From Chaetomium olivaceum (taxonomy: Eukaryota; Ascomycota; Sordariomycetes; Sordariales; Chaetomiaceae): a stretch of DNA of 64,000 nucleotides. The DNA lies in assembly GCA_039881045.1 (NCBI GenBank), contig JAYWVB010000006.1, forward strand, positions 1,054,001 through 1,118,000, read 5' to 3'. How positions within the stretch are numbered: the first letter of the stretch is position 1; each line of letters opens with the position of its first letter. Of the stretch, positions 44,513 through 57,300 are shown one piece after another. Under the pieces are notes generated by a model, which was not told the DNA's origin, ran no database searches, and saw only the letters and a list, made by a program, of their open reading frames with translations. The position numbers and the translations under genes were made by a program.

Positions 44513-45831
44513 ATGGCGGCAGAAAAGGAGAAGGCCCCGCTGCCTTTCCGTTACACTTTCATGGCTGGTGAGCGCTTTCCGAGAGATTTCCGACACAGGC
44601 CGCGGAGTCTCGGATCGCTAACCATGACCACGGAACAGGTGCCATTGCTGGTGTATCTGAAGCACGTTGACCAATGGTCCCAATGCTAGTCAATTGACAT
44701 GCTAACAACCTGGGCGCGTTTAGATCCTGGTCATGTAAGTCATCCCTGTTCGTGGTCGCGTGCCTCCGATGCTAACCTCCTCGCGCATCAGGTACCCGCT
44801 AGATGTCGTCAAGACACGAGTGTGAGCAGGCTTCTACAGCCCTCATCGATGCCCTTCGACTGACCACCCATCAGACAACTGCAGACCGGCACGGGCGGTG
44901 GCGCCGATTCGTACAATGGCATGCTGGACTGCTTCCGGAAAATCATCCGCAATGAGGGGTATGCGCCTGGGAACGTCTGATGGTATGGAGGGCTGTTGTT
45001 GACATCCTGGTAGCTTCTCGAGGCTCTACCGCGGCATTACCGCCCCTATCCTTATGGAAGCGCCCAAGCGTGCCACCAAGTTCGCCGCCAACGACAAGTG
45101 GGGCAAGTTCTACAGGGAGATGTTCGGCCAGCAGACCATGACACAGTCTCTCTCGGTCCTGACAGGTGCTTCGGCTGGTGCCACTGAATCTTTCGTCGTG
45201 GTCCCCTTCGAGCTCGTCAAGATCCGCCTCCAGGACAAGGCCTCGGCCGGCAAGTACAACGGCATGGTCGACGTGGTGCTCAAGACAGTGCGCAACGAGG
45301 GCATCCTGGCCATGTACAACGGTCTCGAGTCGACGCTATGGCGCCACATCCTCTGGAACGCCGGTTACTTCGGCTGCATCTTCCAGGTCCGGCAACTGCT
45401 CCCCAAGGCCGACACGAAGAGTGGCCAAACATTCAACGATATCATTGCCGGTACCGTCGGTGGTACCGTCGGCACCATCCTCAATACGCGTACGTCAAAC
45501 TCATACTATTTACCGCTTTGTAGCAGTCATGAAAGCCCCCGGGCAGCCCCGAGGCACCCCCTGAAAGGCGACAGACCTAGCTGACACTCTTTTAGCCATG
45601 GACGTCGTGAAGAGTCGTATCCAAAATAGCGTCAAGGTTCCCGGCCAGATTCCGAAGTACAACTGGGCCTGGCCCGCCTTGGCGACGGTCGCCAAGGAGG
45701 AAGGGTTCGCAGCTCTCTACAAGGGTTTCATCCCCAAGGTTCTCCGACTGGGACCCGGCGGCGGTATCCTGCTTGTTGTTTACACCGGCGTGATGGACTT
45801 CTTCCGCAATATGAGGGATGCCCAGGCTTGA
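44513..45831 (+). CDS. ODC1: Mitochondrial 2-oxodicarboxylate carrier
   Basis: Inner-membrane carrier exchanging 2-oxoglutarate and 2-oxoadipate, linking lysine and glutamate metabolism to mitochondria. Seven exons: 44513-44567, 44639-44661, 44724-44734, 44792-44821, 44875-44958, 45014-45489 and 45596-45831. They give 304 aa, the normal carrier length. Junctions rebuild FMAGAIAGVSE/ILVM/YPLDVVKTR/VQLQTG, IIRNEG/FSRLYRG and TVGTILNT/PMDVVKSR. All three mitochondrial carrier signatures are present: YPLDVVKTR, VPFELVKIRLQ and TPMDVVKSRIQ. The match to yeast ODC1/ODC2 is strong, including PKRATKFAANDKW and LWNAGYFGCIFQ. Exon 3 is only 11 nt, and the intron before it starts with GC (GAA/GCACGT) rather than GT. 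The many early introns contrast with the two long 3' exons. Confidence 0.94.
44724..44734 (+). other. 11-nt microexon in the carrier gene
   Basis: ATCCTGGTCAT between a TTTAG acceptor and a GTAAGT donor encodes ILV plus two bases of Met. It restores the invariant SEILVMYPLD carrier sequence. Upstream intron 44662-44723 begins with GC; downstream intron 44735-44791 is canonical. Confidence 0.85.
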
Positions 45832-47188
45832 GACGAAGTTCTGTAGAAGCTCAAAATTTGTGGAGTGTTTGAAGAGTGAGAGACTGGCGCGGTACGCACA
45901 TTCAAATAGGGGCGCCCAGGGCGTGATAGAGTTCTCTCTCTTGGCTAGCTTTGTTTAGACTAGACTCTCTGGCGCAGTTTCGTTTTTGCATTGGGGGTTT
46001 CCAGTTGGCAATTGCTATTACCCGGTTACAGGTCGTCGAACCTGTCCTACTTATACCACCAATGTTGACAATCTTCGACCACCACGGTTGGAACCTCAAA
46101 GGATTAGCGTTGGAAGGGTCCTAGTTGGGGGAGTATGTGACGTATCCGACTCGGGGTCATACAAAAGATATCTTTCTACGGATAACCTACCCAGCATCTA
46201 AAATTAGATAAAATAGGTGGCCGAGGTGTGGTCAAGGAATGCTCTTTGTAGTCGAACCGCCGTTGTTGTTAGAGCTGTGGTCGTAAGTTTGCTGGGGAGA
46301 GTGCAGTGAATGTTGTCAGACATATCTTTTGAGAAACGGTTGTGTTGAAGAAATACGGGGTCAACTGATTCCATGTTCTGTTCTGGGCCAAGTCGTGCGT
46401 TCATCGAATGGGTGGGCTTAATCCCACGACGTTTAATGGCGGCAGATCACGAGAAAAAAGAAGAAAAAAGGAAAAATATAATTTGGCTTTATTTGTCTTC
46501 TCTTTTTGGTCCAAGACTAATAAAAAATATATTACGAAAGGCTGTCTCTTGAGCCTCCTTTATGACTCGGTAGGTTGACTGCTGCCATGTGCTCCTATTG
46601 TGGCTGCGCAAGCACCTACGCAATGGAAGGCGAAAGCCGCGAGGCGTTTGAACGCCAAGCAACAAGTTTCAGCGACACTGCGGCGCCAAGCAGGGATGAT
46701 GCGCAGGGCAACTGGGCAGCTGACAGGGGGGTTAAGGAGCTTGCGAAGATGCGGGGCGAATCGGCATGGAAGCTGCCTGCCCGCTCCGGCGTCCGTCATA
46801 GGGAGCAAGCCACCAACCACGCGGCACTGCCCACCAATGTTCCATCATCTATCTTCCTTCCCAGTGCACCCTCAGTTACTCCGCGTAATACGAACACTCC
46901 GATCTCGATACTTTTCTTGTGCTGACGCAACCTTGGACTTGCGATATCGAAGCTTCAAGACTCGGATTTCGCTCACCAAACACGAGCGCAGACTTCTTGG
47001 AATCCAGATTTCCGTCTTCTATTCCCGATTTCGAGAGCCTAGTGTGAGCGGGGCAAACAAATCATCAACACCCCGACGTCACAGCTGTTGGACGCCGAGT
47101 AATCGAACATTCAATACAACATTTCCGAGACTTCGAGCTCACACTCTTCCTACAACAATATTTCGAGATCTACCAGCCAGCCGTCGCC
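45832..47188. other. Intergenic region, 1.36 kb
   Basis: Between the carrier stop and the HSE1 start (same strand). It includes an A/T-rich stretch at 46.44-46.53 kb. No gene recognised; the distal part presumably holds the HSE1 promoter and leader. Confidence 0.55.
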
Positions 47189-49811
47189 ATGTTCCGAGCG
47201 GCTGCGGCCGGGCCCTACGATGAGGCCATCAGTATGTTCCCAGAAGAGATGCTGCCCATGCTGGGGCGCCCAGCTAACCGTTAACTCTTCCCTCCGCAGA
47301 CAAGGCCACCGATGAGAACCAGACGTCCGAAGATTGGGGCGCCATTATGGAGATTTGCGATCGAGTCGCCAGCGATGCGAACGGGCCGAAGGAGTCGGTA
47401 GCCAGCCTGATCAAACGCCTGGCGCATCGCAACGCCAATGTCCAGCTGTACACGCTTGAGGTGAGTGCATCGACGCCCAAACATTGCTATTGTAAACTAA
47501 CAGGTTTACAAGGTCGCCAATGCCCTTTCGCAAAACTGCGGCAAGAATATGCACCGCGAGCTGTCAAGCCGCGCCTTTACCGACGCCATGCTCAAGCTTG
47601 CCAACGACCGCAACACACATACTCAGGTCAAGGCGAAAATCCTCGAGCGCATGAAGGAGTGGTCGGACATGTTCAAGTCGGACCCGGACCTCGGGATCAT
47701 GTACGATGCCTTCTACCGCCTCAAGCAGAGCAACCCGACGCTCCAGCCGCCCAGCGCGCCACAGAAGAACAGCCTTACCGACCAGGATCGCCAAAAGGAA
47801 GAGGACGAGCTTCAGATTGCACTCAAGCTGAGCTTGCAGGAGGAGGAGCGGAAGAAAAAGCCCGCGCAAGCAGCGGCGGCGGCGGCACCATCGGGGGCAG
47901 GGGGCTCAGCCGCCGCGGGGCCTGCAACTCAGCAGCAAGCCGCACCTCTCCAGCCCATGCCATCCGGCACAACAGCCGCAACCGTGTCCCGCGTCAGGGC
48001 CCTTTACGACTTTGCCCCGTCGGAGCCGGGAGAACTAGAGTTTAAGAAGGGCGACGTCATTGCCGTCCTCGAGAGCGTCTATAAGGATTGGTGGCGGGGG
48101 TCGCTCAAAGGGAAAACGGGCATCTTCCCACTCAACTACGTTGAGAAGCTCACGGACCCCACCCCTGATGAGCTTCAACGCGAGGCTCAGATGGAGGCCG
48201 AGGTCTTTGCTGAAATTAAGAACGTCGAAAAGTTGTTGACTTTGCTGAGTGCTAGCAACACCGCCCCTAGAGAGGAGGATAACGAGGAGATCTCGGTATG
48301 CCGGTCGCCTGTTTGTTTTATTTGGCGATATTCCAGGCACTAACTTGCGAACAGAAACTTTACCACCAAACGTTGGCCATTCGACCAAAGCTCATTAAAC
48401 TGATCGAGAAGTACTCCCAGAAGAAAGGTGATTACGTTTGTTGGGATGTCTACTTGGACCTAGGGCTAACAATATCCAGATGACTTCACTCAGCTCAATG
48501 AGAAGTTCATCAAGGCTAGGAGAGACTACGAGGCTCTACTCGAGTCATCCATGTCACACCCTCCGGGCCCGACCTACCACCAATATGCCATGCGCCCACC
48601 GATTCCCCAAGGCTACCCACCCCCTGGACAGGGTTACGGCGCACCCCCTCCGCAGCAGCAACAGCCGCCGCCTCCGCAGCAGCAGCAGCAAGATCCGCAG
48701 AGGTTCTACACCCCGGCGCCTGCTCAAGGTACGCCTTCGGTTGAGCTAGGAAATTAGAGGAAATCCATAGCTGATGTACATGTTGATAGAACCATCCCAA
48801 TATCCTCCATCTTCCCCGCCCCCTAATAACTTTCAACGGCCTGGCCCGGGAGCCACTCCTGCTCCGTTCTACCTAGCAAATACCGAAGTTCCGTCCCAGC
48901 AGACCCAAATACCTCCACCGACGCCACAAACGCAACCCCAGCAACCCCAGCAGCCGCAGTACGCTCAACAGCAACCCCAGCAACCGCAACAGCCGCAGTA
49001 CGCCCAACGGCCATCGGAACAGCGGGTCCCATCCGGTGGTAAGCAACCGGCGCCGCTACAGACGTCCTCATCCCCGCCACTAGCAAACCAATACGCGCCC
49101 TACCAAGCCCCCCAATCATCCGCGCGTCCTCAGAGCACCTACGGCAGCGGCCCGCAGGAACTCTCTACCTCGGTCTACGACTCCCCCATCGCGCCTCAAA
49201 ACGCAAACCCCGCTGCGCCGTACCCGGCTTCCGCGTACACGACCCCAGACGAAGACCCCTACACCGCCGCCGCAGCATCCAACTCCGGCCTTCCTACGGC
49301 ACCGACCGTCCCTCCACCCTCCGTCCCTGCCCCATCCGCCCCGAGCCCGGAACTCCGACAACCGTCCTACGGCCAGCCATACGCCGGCTACCACGCTCAC
49401 CCGCCCCAGCAGACCCCCTACGGGGCAGCAGCGGGCGGCGGCGCTGCCGGAGCCTACGACGCCGCAACCATCGACGGGCCTTGCCCCCCACACCAGCAAC
49501 AACAAACCCTCCCTCCAGGACCGCCGGCCATGTCCCCACCGCCGCTGCACCCGAGCGGGCCGGCGTATGACGCGCGCCAGGGGTTGCCCAGCAGGGTGGG
49601 CGGGCCATCAGGCCCTGGGGTTGGTGGTGGTGCGCCCGCAATTGGTGGTGGTGGCGGAGCGCCGCCGCAGCCGCAGTATAAAGCCTATGTGCCGCCAGGC
49701 TCGTCGTCTGCGCCCGGCGGCCCGGCGCCGCATGCTGCGGCTGCGGATGAGGGGCCGAGTGCGCCGAGTGCGCCGGCGGCGGAGGGATATTATCGCACGG
49801 CGGCTTACTGA
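47189..49811 (+). CDS. HSE1: HSE1, ESCRT-0 subunit (STAM homologue)
   Basis: Partner of Vps27 in ESCRT-0, which sorts ubiquitinated membrane proteins at endosomes. Exons 47189-47231, 47300-47460, 47513-48295, 48355-48427, 48480-48728 and 48790-49811 give 776 aa. Junctions include YDEAI/NKATDENQTSEDW, LYTLE/VANALSQNCG, NEEIS/KLYHQTL and SQKK/DDFTQLNEKF. The VHS domain covers about residues 1-145 and a UIM lies near 163-182 (EDELQIALKLSLQEEE). The SH3 domain spans about 228-286 (VRALYDFAPSEPGELEF, DWWRGSLKGKTGIFPLNYVEKL), followed by the helical GAT-like region that binds Vps27. The last 350 residues are Pro/Gln/Tyr/Ala-rich and disordered, longer than in yeast. The E3 acceptor is TTTACAAG; the nearer AACAG would break the frame. 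Confidence 0.94.
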
Positions 49812-50993
49812 GTTGGGTTGAGTAGCGGTGTGGATGGGTGAGTGATAGTGTGTGAGTGGTGGTGGTGGTGGTGATGCAGCAGGGTGGGTGGGTTGGGTTT
49901 GGGTTGGGTTGTGTATGTTGGCTTAAGGGTGTGATATAAGGGGGAAAGAAGTAAAGGTTGTTTGGCGGGGGGAGGGGGTTGTTGTTGTTGTTGTTGGGGA
50001 GTGGGTTGGGTTGAGCAAAGGAAGACAGCATCATTACAGAGCCGTTGGGATAGCTAGGTGGCTACTGTAGGTAGCTAGGTACGCACTTCTTGGGATACAT
50101 GGCAAGGCAAGGCAGGGCAAGGCAAGACATGGATTTTGATGACATTGGTTACCGCTGCTGTTGTTGTTTTTGTTTGAATAGCGCGCCAGACGGTGTTGGC
50201 TAACGTTGAGGAGGGTCGCGGCGGGGCGGGGCGGGCGAGGTTGATATCCCGTTTCCTTATCTTCGGCGGCTAGCGCATGGTGGAATAAACTTTTGGTGTT
50301 CTTACGATGGCTGTCTCGGGGAAAGCAAATATGTTGCTCGTGACTGTAGAGCAGGAAGTAAGAAGTCGGTATGTTGGAGATCATGTCAGCACCCCTTCCG
50401 TTCCTCCTATCTAACCTTTCGCAACTCGGGTCTAGACTCGCATCCTCGTGGTACAATGTCCAGATTGAACCCTCAACTCTTGGGACTTCGATCCGGCGCA
50501 GTGGATTGGCGTTACAATCATGTGTCTATTTTTGCTTTGCATGACTACATCTGTGGTACAGACGCTATCTCGCTACCCGTGATACACACCAACCCGTCTC
50601 TTGAGGTATCCCGGGCTGGCATATATACAACAAACCAATACACCAAATCGGTAAATGATACACAACGACGTGCAAATGTCTGGTACCGGCCAGCGTAGGC
50701 ATACTAACAACCTGTCACAAGCTTCAAATGGTGCCATCAAAGACCCCGACATTGTTGACCCCTCCCCTTCTAAACCTCCATGATTCGAGCGCGTATGCGC
50801 ATCAAAAGTGGATGAGCGTCACGCGTCTATAGTGCAATATAACGATTGCGTAGACGGTGGACATTTCAAACGGATCGGATGTGGTTTATCCGCCCGCAGA
50901 AGGGTAGAGGCTCCGTCTATCAGTGAAGCGGACACTCTTGCTCCGTTGTGGAACACCAAACATTGTCAATTAGATCCATCACCAGACCAAATC
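49812..50993. other. Convergent intergenic region, 1.2 kb
   Basis: Between the HSE1 stop and the transcription factor stop. It contains GGTGGTGG and GGGTTGGGTTT simple sequence just after HSE1 and a GGCAAGGCA-type run near 50.1 kb. No gene recognised. Confidence 0.55.
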
Positions 50994-53900
50994 TCAACTA
51001 AGCCCTTGATTCGGGACCATCCTTCCCAACGGCGTCCTGTCCCTTGGCTTCTCCATCATGTCCGCATACCCCTCCAGGCCCGCTGCGATGATGCGCACGA
51101 TTTCAAAGATGTGTGTGCCCTTGAATGTTTCCGCCCATAATCGGATCACGGCACAGGCCAGCTGCCTGAGCTTAGTGCTGTCAGTGGCTGACAGGTCAAT
51201 GGATCGCGAGGGGTGGTGGCCGTGGCCGTGACCGCCGGACGATCCCGCCAGCGATGGGTCGATGGGGACGGCAAACTCGGTCTCATCCAGCATGCGGCGC
51301 ACCATTTCGAGGAGGTTCTTCTCCTCGGCTGATGGGGGCGGCTCTGCCGGGCCGATTGCCGACAAGGTGAGGAGCCACTTTGACAGCAGAACGGCACACT
51401 CGAGATTGCACACTGGATAAAGATCAGGCCAAGGTTCTCGGGTGAAGATCTCCCGAACTCAGGAAGGGCTGGTGACTTACAAGAATGTTGCATGCTCCAC
51501 TCCAACGACTTGGTTTTGGCCACGTAATTCACCCCCATCTTGACAAGCATAGACAGAGCATGGATGGCCTGGACCACGGCGCGACAGAGACGCGGACTCC
51601 GGACCAGCAGCGGAGCGTCGGTAAACGACTGCGCAATCATGACATGATCCCGCGTCTCAAGGCTCCGGCTTGGGCTCAGGTCAGTGTGTAACCTAATGTA
51701 GGCCAACCTCAGCAACGCCGTCGAGTTGAACGCTACCGCGCCTTCCGCGTAACCCTCCCCGGTCCCGTGCGCCGCCATCTCGTTTGCCCGAAAGTGACGG
51801 TGCTGCTCGAAACTAAGGCTCCAAACACGTAGCGCCTGGTTGATGTCTTCCACATCTTCCATTTTCAACCCCCGCTGTATCCCAAATGGTGTCATGCTGG
51901 AGAAGGACGTCTGTTTCAACAAGAAAATGTGCTGAATCAAGGCGTGAATGAGAATGTAGTTGCTCAGTGACGTGAGCGGAGTCGTGGGCGATTCCGAAGG
52001 GCGGTGCAGAAGCCGTGCAAACGCATCCTGAAGCGAAATATCCATGTTGGGATAAGACTGTCGAGCTTCCTGCCACTGCCAGGCGTTCTCGGCCCTCCAG
52101 AGACGAGAAGGATTGGGCAGGTATAGATGAACCTCTGAAGTCAGGAGCAGGGGCGGCGTATTGTACGTGATGCTACAGAGGTTAAAAAAGCAGTAGGCAA
52201 CGAGCTTGGTCCGTGTGCTCGCCTCAAGTCGAACCCAGGTCTCCCAATCTGTTGTTTGCTGATTTGCTTCTGCGACCAACCCCTCTTCACGTAGCAGGAG
52301 TGCAAGCAAGCTTTGTAGGGACAAGGCCTCATGAAGAATCGCTTTCGCGCCCCAGAGGCCGACAGAAAACAGCAGGAGCAGGGCCTGAATGGTCTCAAGT
52401 CGTGACTGAGGCGTGTTCGGGGAGCTGCAGTGGTCAGCACCAGAGATCACTATCTTATCCAACATGTGGTGTCTTACTAGGGTTCCCGATGAGTATCCTG
52501 TGTCATCGGGCGGTCTTGATGAACGGAAGGGAAGGAATGGCGGAACCCAGAACTCATGGAGATGGACGAGTAGAATGCGGGCTGTAGGCAGCTGGCGTGG
52601 GTAGCAAGCCGTGGACTTCATGGCTGTGCCGTCGTCGAATCTGCTCAAGCGCCACGGCTTTTGCGGCATACCATAAAGCGTGGCCGCGGTTCGTTTCGAA
52701 GCGGTATTGCGCCCCGACGGCCAGGATGGCGAGCAGTAGTTCCGGCGACAGATCGGTTGGGGATAGTGTAGGTAGATGGAGGAAAGGAAGGTTGTCGTGA
52801 AAGCCACTGATATAGCCCTCGAGAAACCTGTTTAACGTGTGTCGTGAAGGGAACACGAAGTCGTTAGGAAGAGCTGACGAAAACTCATCCAACCGATTCC
52901 TAATGACGGTGTGATCCATGGCTGATATTCTCCATATTGGCGCTCGCGTCCCGTCTTCATGCATCCTAGGCGCCTCCCCAGCCGGATCCCGCAGATCCGG
53001 GGCAAGCGATGGAAACCTGGACGGAAAAGCCGACGGAGGTTTCGACAACCCCCGTCCCATTTCAGCACCGGGAGGGCGCGACCACATACTGAAACCTTGC
53101 TCGGCCTCAAGTGACGGCGGCAGGAAATGCGAAGACGTAGCGTAGTCGTCGAGGAAAAGGTTGTAATCATCAAAGGCTGGAGGCGGAGGCTGCGCCGGAT
53201 AGCCGGCGGCAAGTACACCCGGGTCTTGATCCCTCGGCCGATCCCCGTACGGCATCGCATCGTGATAAGCTTTGACTGGCGCCAAGTCTGCCGGAGGCGG
53301 CGCGAGTCCTTGGATCATGGCCGGTTGCATGTTGTTGACCTCTCCACCCGACGCGAGATGTGTCGCAGCGTCGGAAAGAAGATCGAGGTTGCATGCAGGG
53401 GCTCGGGTCGCGAGGCGCGAGTCTGGGGGGAGCGATGCCACTACTGACTGCTGCACGGGGTCTGTCTGGTTGGTACTGGTTGTGAACCGGCCGTGGCTTT
53501 TGCTGTTGCTGTTGCGGCGGATGCTGTTGTTGATGCTGTTGATGTTGTTGATGATGTTGATGCTGCATACCGAGCATCTCGGTGTCAACCTGGCCCTCGG
53601 GTGGGCCACCGGGAGCCACTCCCGCTGACGAGGGCTTCCGCGGCCTGCCGCCATCTTTATTGCTGCTGCCTTCGTTAAGATGGACAAGCTTCTCATGGCG
53701 GACAAGGAGGTCCCTGATGTCCATATAAGCATATGTTCATTACGAAAGTATATCCAAGCGATGAGCGACGTGAAGGACAAGAGGGGCCTCGACAGACCCG
53801 CCGTCCTGGCGCAGGTGTAGGTAGGTGTTGAAGATTGAGAAGGGATAAAAGGTGTTGGGGCGCGGGATTGGGAAAGAGAGTGGGAGCGTTGGAGGGCTTT

Positions 53901-54321
53901 GGGGGGCAGGGAGGGTAGGTAACTAGGAGGGGACGGACGGGTTGGAGGAGCTTGTGCGAGGCTAGGCTAGGGCTCAGATCCCATGCGGAGGCAGTACAAA
54001 GCACAAGGATACAGCAAAGAGGACTCGCTCACCGTCGCCCAAAGGTCTTGCCGCAACGAGGCCACGCGCAGGCAAAGGGCTTTTCTTTGGTATGGGTTCT
54101 CTCGTGTCTTTGGACATGCTCCACACGTCTAATATGAGATGGCAATGTAAGTCAATATACGGCAGAGGAGCCGGACGGGGTAGTTTTTTGAAAACTACTG
54201 ACCTGAAACGCTTGCTACAATACTTGCACGGCAACGCCTTGGGCTTCTGGTGCCGGGTTTCGCCGTTCTCGTCGGCATGGTTTGACGGGGGTGACGCCTC
54301 GATTGACTGGAGCGGCAACAT
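50994..54321 (-). CDS. C2H2 zinc-finger transcription factor with fungal-specific TF domain; frame breaks
   Basis: Exons 54321-54203, 54128-54033, 53713-52478, 52424-51481 and 51412-50994. Two N-terminal C2H2 fingers are split by introns: LPCKYCSKRFRRVEHVQRHERTH and FACAWPRCGKTFGRRDLLVRHEKLVH, with all zinc ligands present. A Gln/His-rich linker follows, then a Fungal_trans (PF04082-like) middle-homology region: LNRFLEGYISGFHDNLPFLHLPT, LLLAILAVGAQYRF, ETIQALLLLFSVGLWG and later helices. Two frame changes are needed. The first lies in or just after the His/Gln repeat (about 53.46-53.55 kb, one base too many). The second is at about 52553 (STRPSP then MSSGFRHSFPSV, one base too few). They cancel, giving about 937 aa. 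This architecture occurs in nuclear regulators of metabolism or development; the specific target is unknown. The start at 54321 precedes the first finger; a longer N-terminus up to 54468 is possible. Confidence 0.85.
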
Positions 54322-57300
54322 TGCGCAAGAAAGGGAGGGTGATCTGGTCCAGTTGGGGTATCGGGACGGAGACTCTCCAGTGTAGCGGAGGAGAAACCAC
54401 GTCGCGTCCCCCTCGGGAGTGGGGGATAGGGGGAAGGGAGGAGTGAGAGGGGGGGAACTGGTAGCCAAATACTGCCAACCAGCGTATTGCGGGGTGTTGT
54501 CGGTGAGAGACCAAATTGGCGAATCAAGGCGTTGCGGTCATGCCCGCCTTGATAGGGAATAGTAATACTCGGCTCCTAGGTTGATCTCGACCCGTCCTTG
54601 TCGGACGTCTGTGGACAGGCTTCTGGCAAGGTACTTTTGCTGGACCCCCGTGTTGGCTACCCTCCTTTCAGGCTCACGTACAAATACACCTGCCGTCCCT
54701 ACCCGCCGTCACTCACTCGTTGATCGAGGGTACCACGAGAGATACTATCAGCCTGTTTGGCACACCCGATCTCTGTGTTCCCCACTGCGCCGAGGAGCTT
54801 CGAACTCAAGGGGGCAGGCCTCTGTGGAGTTGTGCGCCCACGCAAGCGGCAACAAGCACGGACAGCCAAGTGGGATCCGGGAGCAGAGCGGGGTAAGGGT
54901 TGATCCAGCAGGGCCGGTGACGATGGTGCGAAAGGGGGGCGACGACCAGGACGCAAGCAGTGGGCCGAATCGTGGGTTATGGCGCCAGCCGGGAGGCCTG
55001 AAGGCGCGGCCGGGTTGGGTGATCTTTCGAGGACCTATTGGGCTTGGCGTCTGCCGTACTGGCGGGTAGGTGTCGATACTTCACGATTGGGCAAAACCAG
55101 ACATGCAGGTGCCGCGTGAGGAGAAAAGAAGGAATAAGACTGATGGAGTAATATCGAAGTTTAGGACGTTGAGCGAGTGGAGAGCGGGGAACTGGGGAGG
55201 AAACAATCGATTTGCGATCAAACTCAACAACAAGCGAGCCTGGCGCGGAACTCGAATGGAACTGAGAGGTGCGGTTGCAGAACTGGGACGCAGAACTGAA
55301 CGCAGAACGCGGGGAATGGGGATGGGGAAACGGGGAAGAGGGCCACTCGGGAATCGGAAGAACTGGGGAGAAAGTGCGACATTGGTTCGAGGCACGGATC
55401 CCTGCACCACTTGTACTGTAACCAAGGAAGACACTGCTGAAGCCGGGCAGCTCAGTTTTTTTAATTTTGGGATCTGAAACCGAGACACGCAATTTCTGTC
55501 CAAGTCCAAAGCCTCCCATTCCCCGTTTCAACACGGCCCGGGGAGAGATGGAGAAAAGAAAACCGAGTTGGCACGCATCGAAAGGTCGCTGTGGTCGTGT
55601 GCTGCTGTTTCCTTTCAGAGAATGACGGCACTATTTTAGTGGGGTGTGCGTTTCTTGTGGCCCCTGTTTGCTCCACCCACTTCCCTTTCCTTCCCCATTG
55701 GAACACAATCCCAATTTTCAATCTCCGCACCGAATGTGGGGGCGGGGAACGGCTCCAGGTTCCTGCCATTTGGGGTTGACCTCAAGTTGAAGACGGCCGT
55801 GGAAAAATAACAAAACAGTGAAGTTTTTCAGCCGTAGGCACTTAGGTACCTTAGGCACTTCCATCAATAACAGCTAACCACCTGTAAGGTACGATAATTA
55901 CCAGTATTTCTCTGCTACTAAGCTCTTGTCGAGGTTCATTTGACTCCTTGGTTTGCCGCCGCAACTCAGCCCTGGCCTCGGCCCCAGCCCTGGCCCTGGC
56001 GAACCGCAAATCGATCCCCGCGTGCATCAAAGACGTCAACGGCGCCCTCGTCCCAGCCGCGCCCGATGACCTCTCTACCAAGCGCATGCGCTTCTTACAA
56101 GTGCATGGCCCGTCATGTCATCTCATCAATCAAACTGAAGATCGGCTTCCCTTTGAGCGTGGGGCGCATCTTCATGGGAAGAGCCGGGTGCTGTATGTTA
56201 CACTAAAAAGCGGGGTGCGTTTCCAGCAAACCCATCACGGAACCGGGACCGAGGGATGTGGCAACCCTGGCATTGGCGTTGGGCGGCGTTCTTGGGAAGC
56301 AAAACCCGCGCGAAGGGCTGACAGACACTATAAGCAATTCGAGGAAACGAGATTTCATCTTTGCAAGCCTCTTTTCCAACTCATTCAAGCTTTATTAGCT
56401 CAAAAGACGTTCGTCTTTATCTATCTCGACAATTGCATCGCGCGTCTTCTAGTTTTTCATGTGATATCCCGAAACGACATCAATTGTGGGGAGAGTGGAG
56501 GTGCCTGGTTTGGAGATCTGGGGAAGCTCACCTCCATTTATCTACCCCTGTCAAGAGGGGGAGCAATCCCCCCACACATAAAGGCCCTCTGGTGCGGAGA
56601 GAAAAACAGGGGCAGCGCATCTCGGCGGCATCACAAGCTTTGCCTCCGGAAACCGAGCGGCTTACCACCTTCTTGTGGTGCGGAATGTCCAATACCGCCT
56701 CTCATCCTGTCCAGGTTCATTGATTTACCGCACCACGGCAGCCACAGGACGGGCGTCTCCGGTTTGGGGTGAACCGCGATTGACGAGCTCCCAGCACGAT
56801 TACATACGTACCTTGACCCCAAATCTATGTGAAGCATGCGAGGACGAAAACTCGAAAGTTTGCATTGCTGCACACCGCAACTCGATGTTAGGCTCTCGGC
56901 GGTTACTATTTGGCTGGACCATTGCACTCGCTGCGGGTGTCGCGAGAGCCGCTGAAGCACGAGCCGGAACCCGATCTGTTACCGGTATTCCAGCGACAAA
57001 CCCACCATCGGTGCCAGCTACCTACCCATCGGTGCCAACTACCGCATCCCACATGGTGTCGGGCCTCTTCGCTTCAAATAGGCAGAATCCGGCCGACTTC
57101 CATGGGATCAACACCTCCCGTGTCACGGGCTCTCTTGTTACAGTGTCAAGCTCACCGCGACTTTCCCCGCCTTGTGGTCACAATATTATGGGCGACAGGA
57201 TGAGCCGCGTGCTCGGCCGCTCCAGAAGCTTGACCTAACGATCCATCAAACCGGTGCTTTCCGGGCTCGGGACGGGCATGCGGGGCCCTTGCCCTGCCAA

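Noticed and set aside
52554..52807. Transcription factor gene split into two genes
   Set aside because: The Fungal_trans region continues across the frame break, so a single gene with an indel is more likely.
55948..56772. 274-codon ORF on the plus strand
   Set aside because: Largest ORF of the 54-59 kb gap, but it has no recognisable motif, no codon pattern like the neighbours and no upstream promoter signal.
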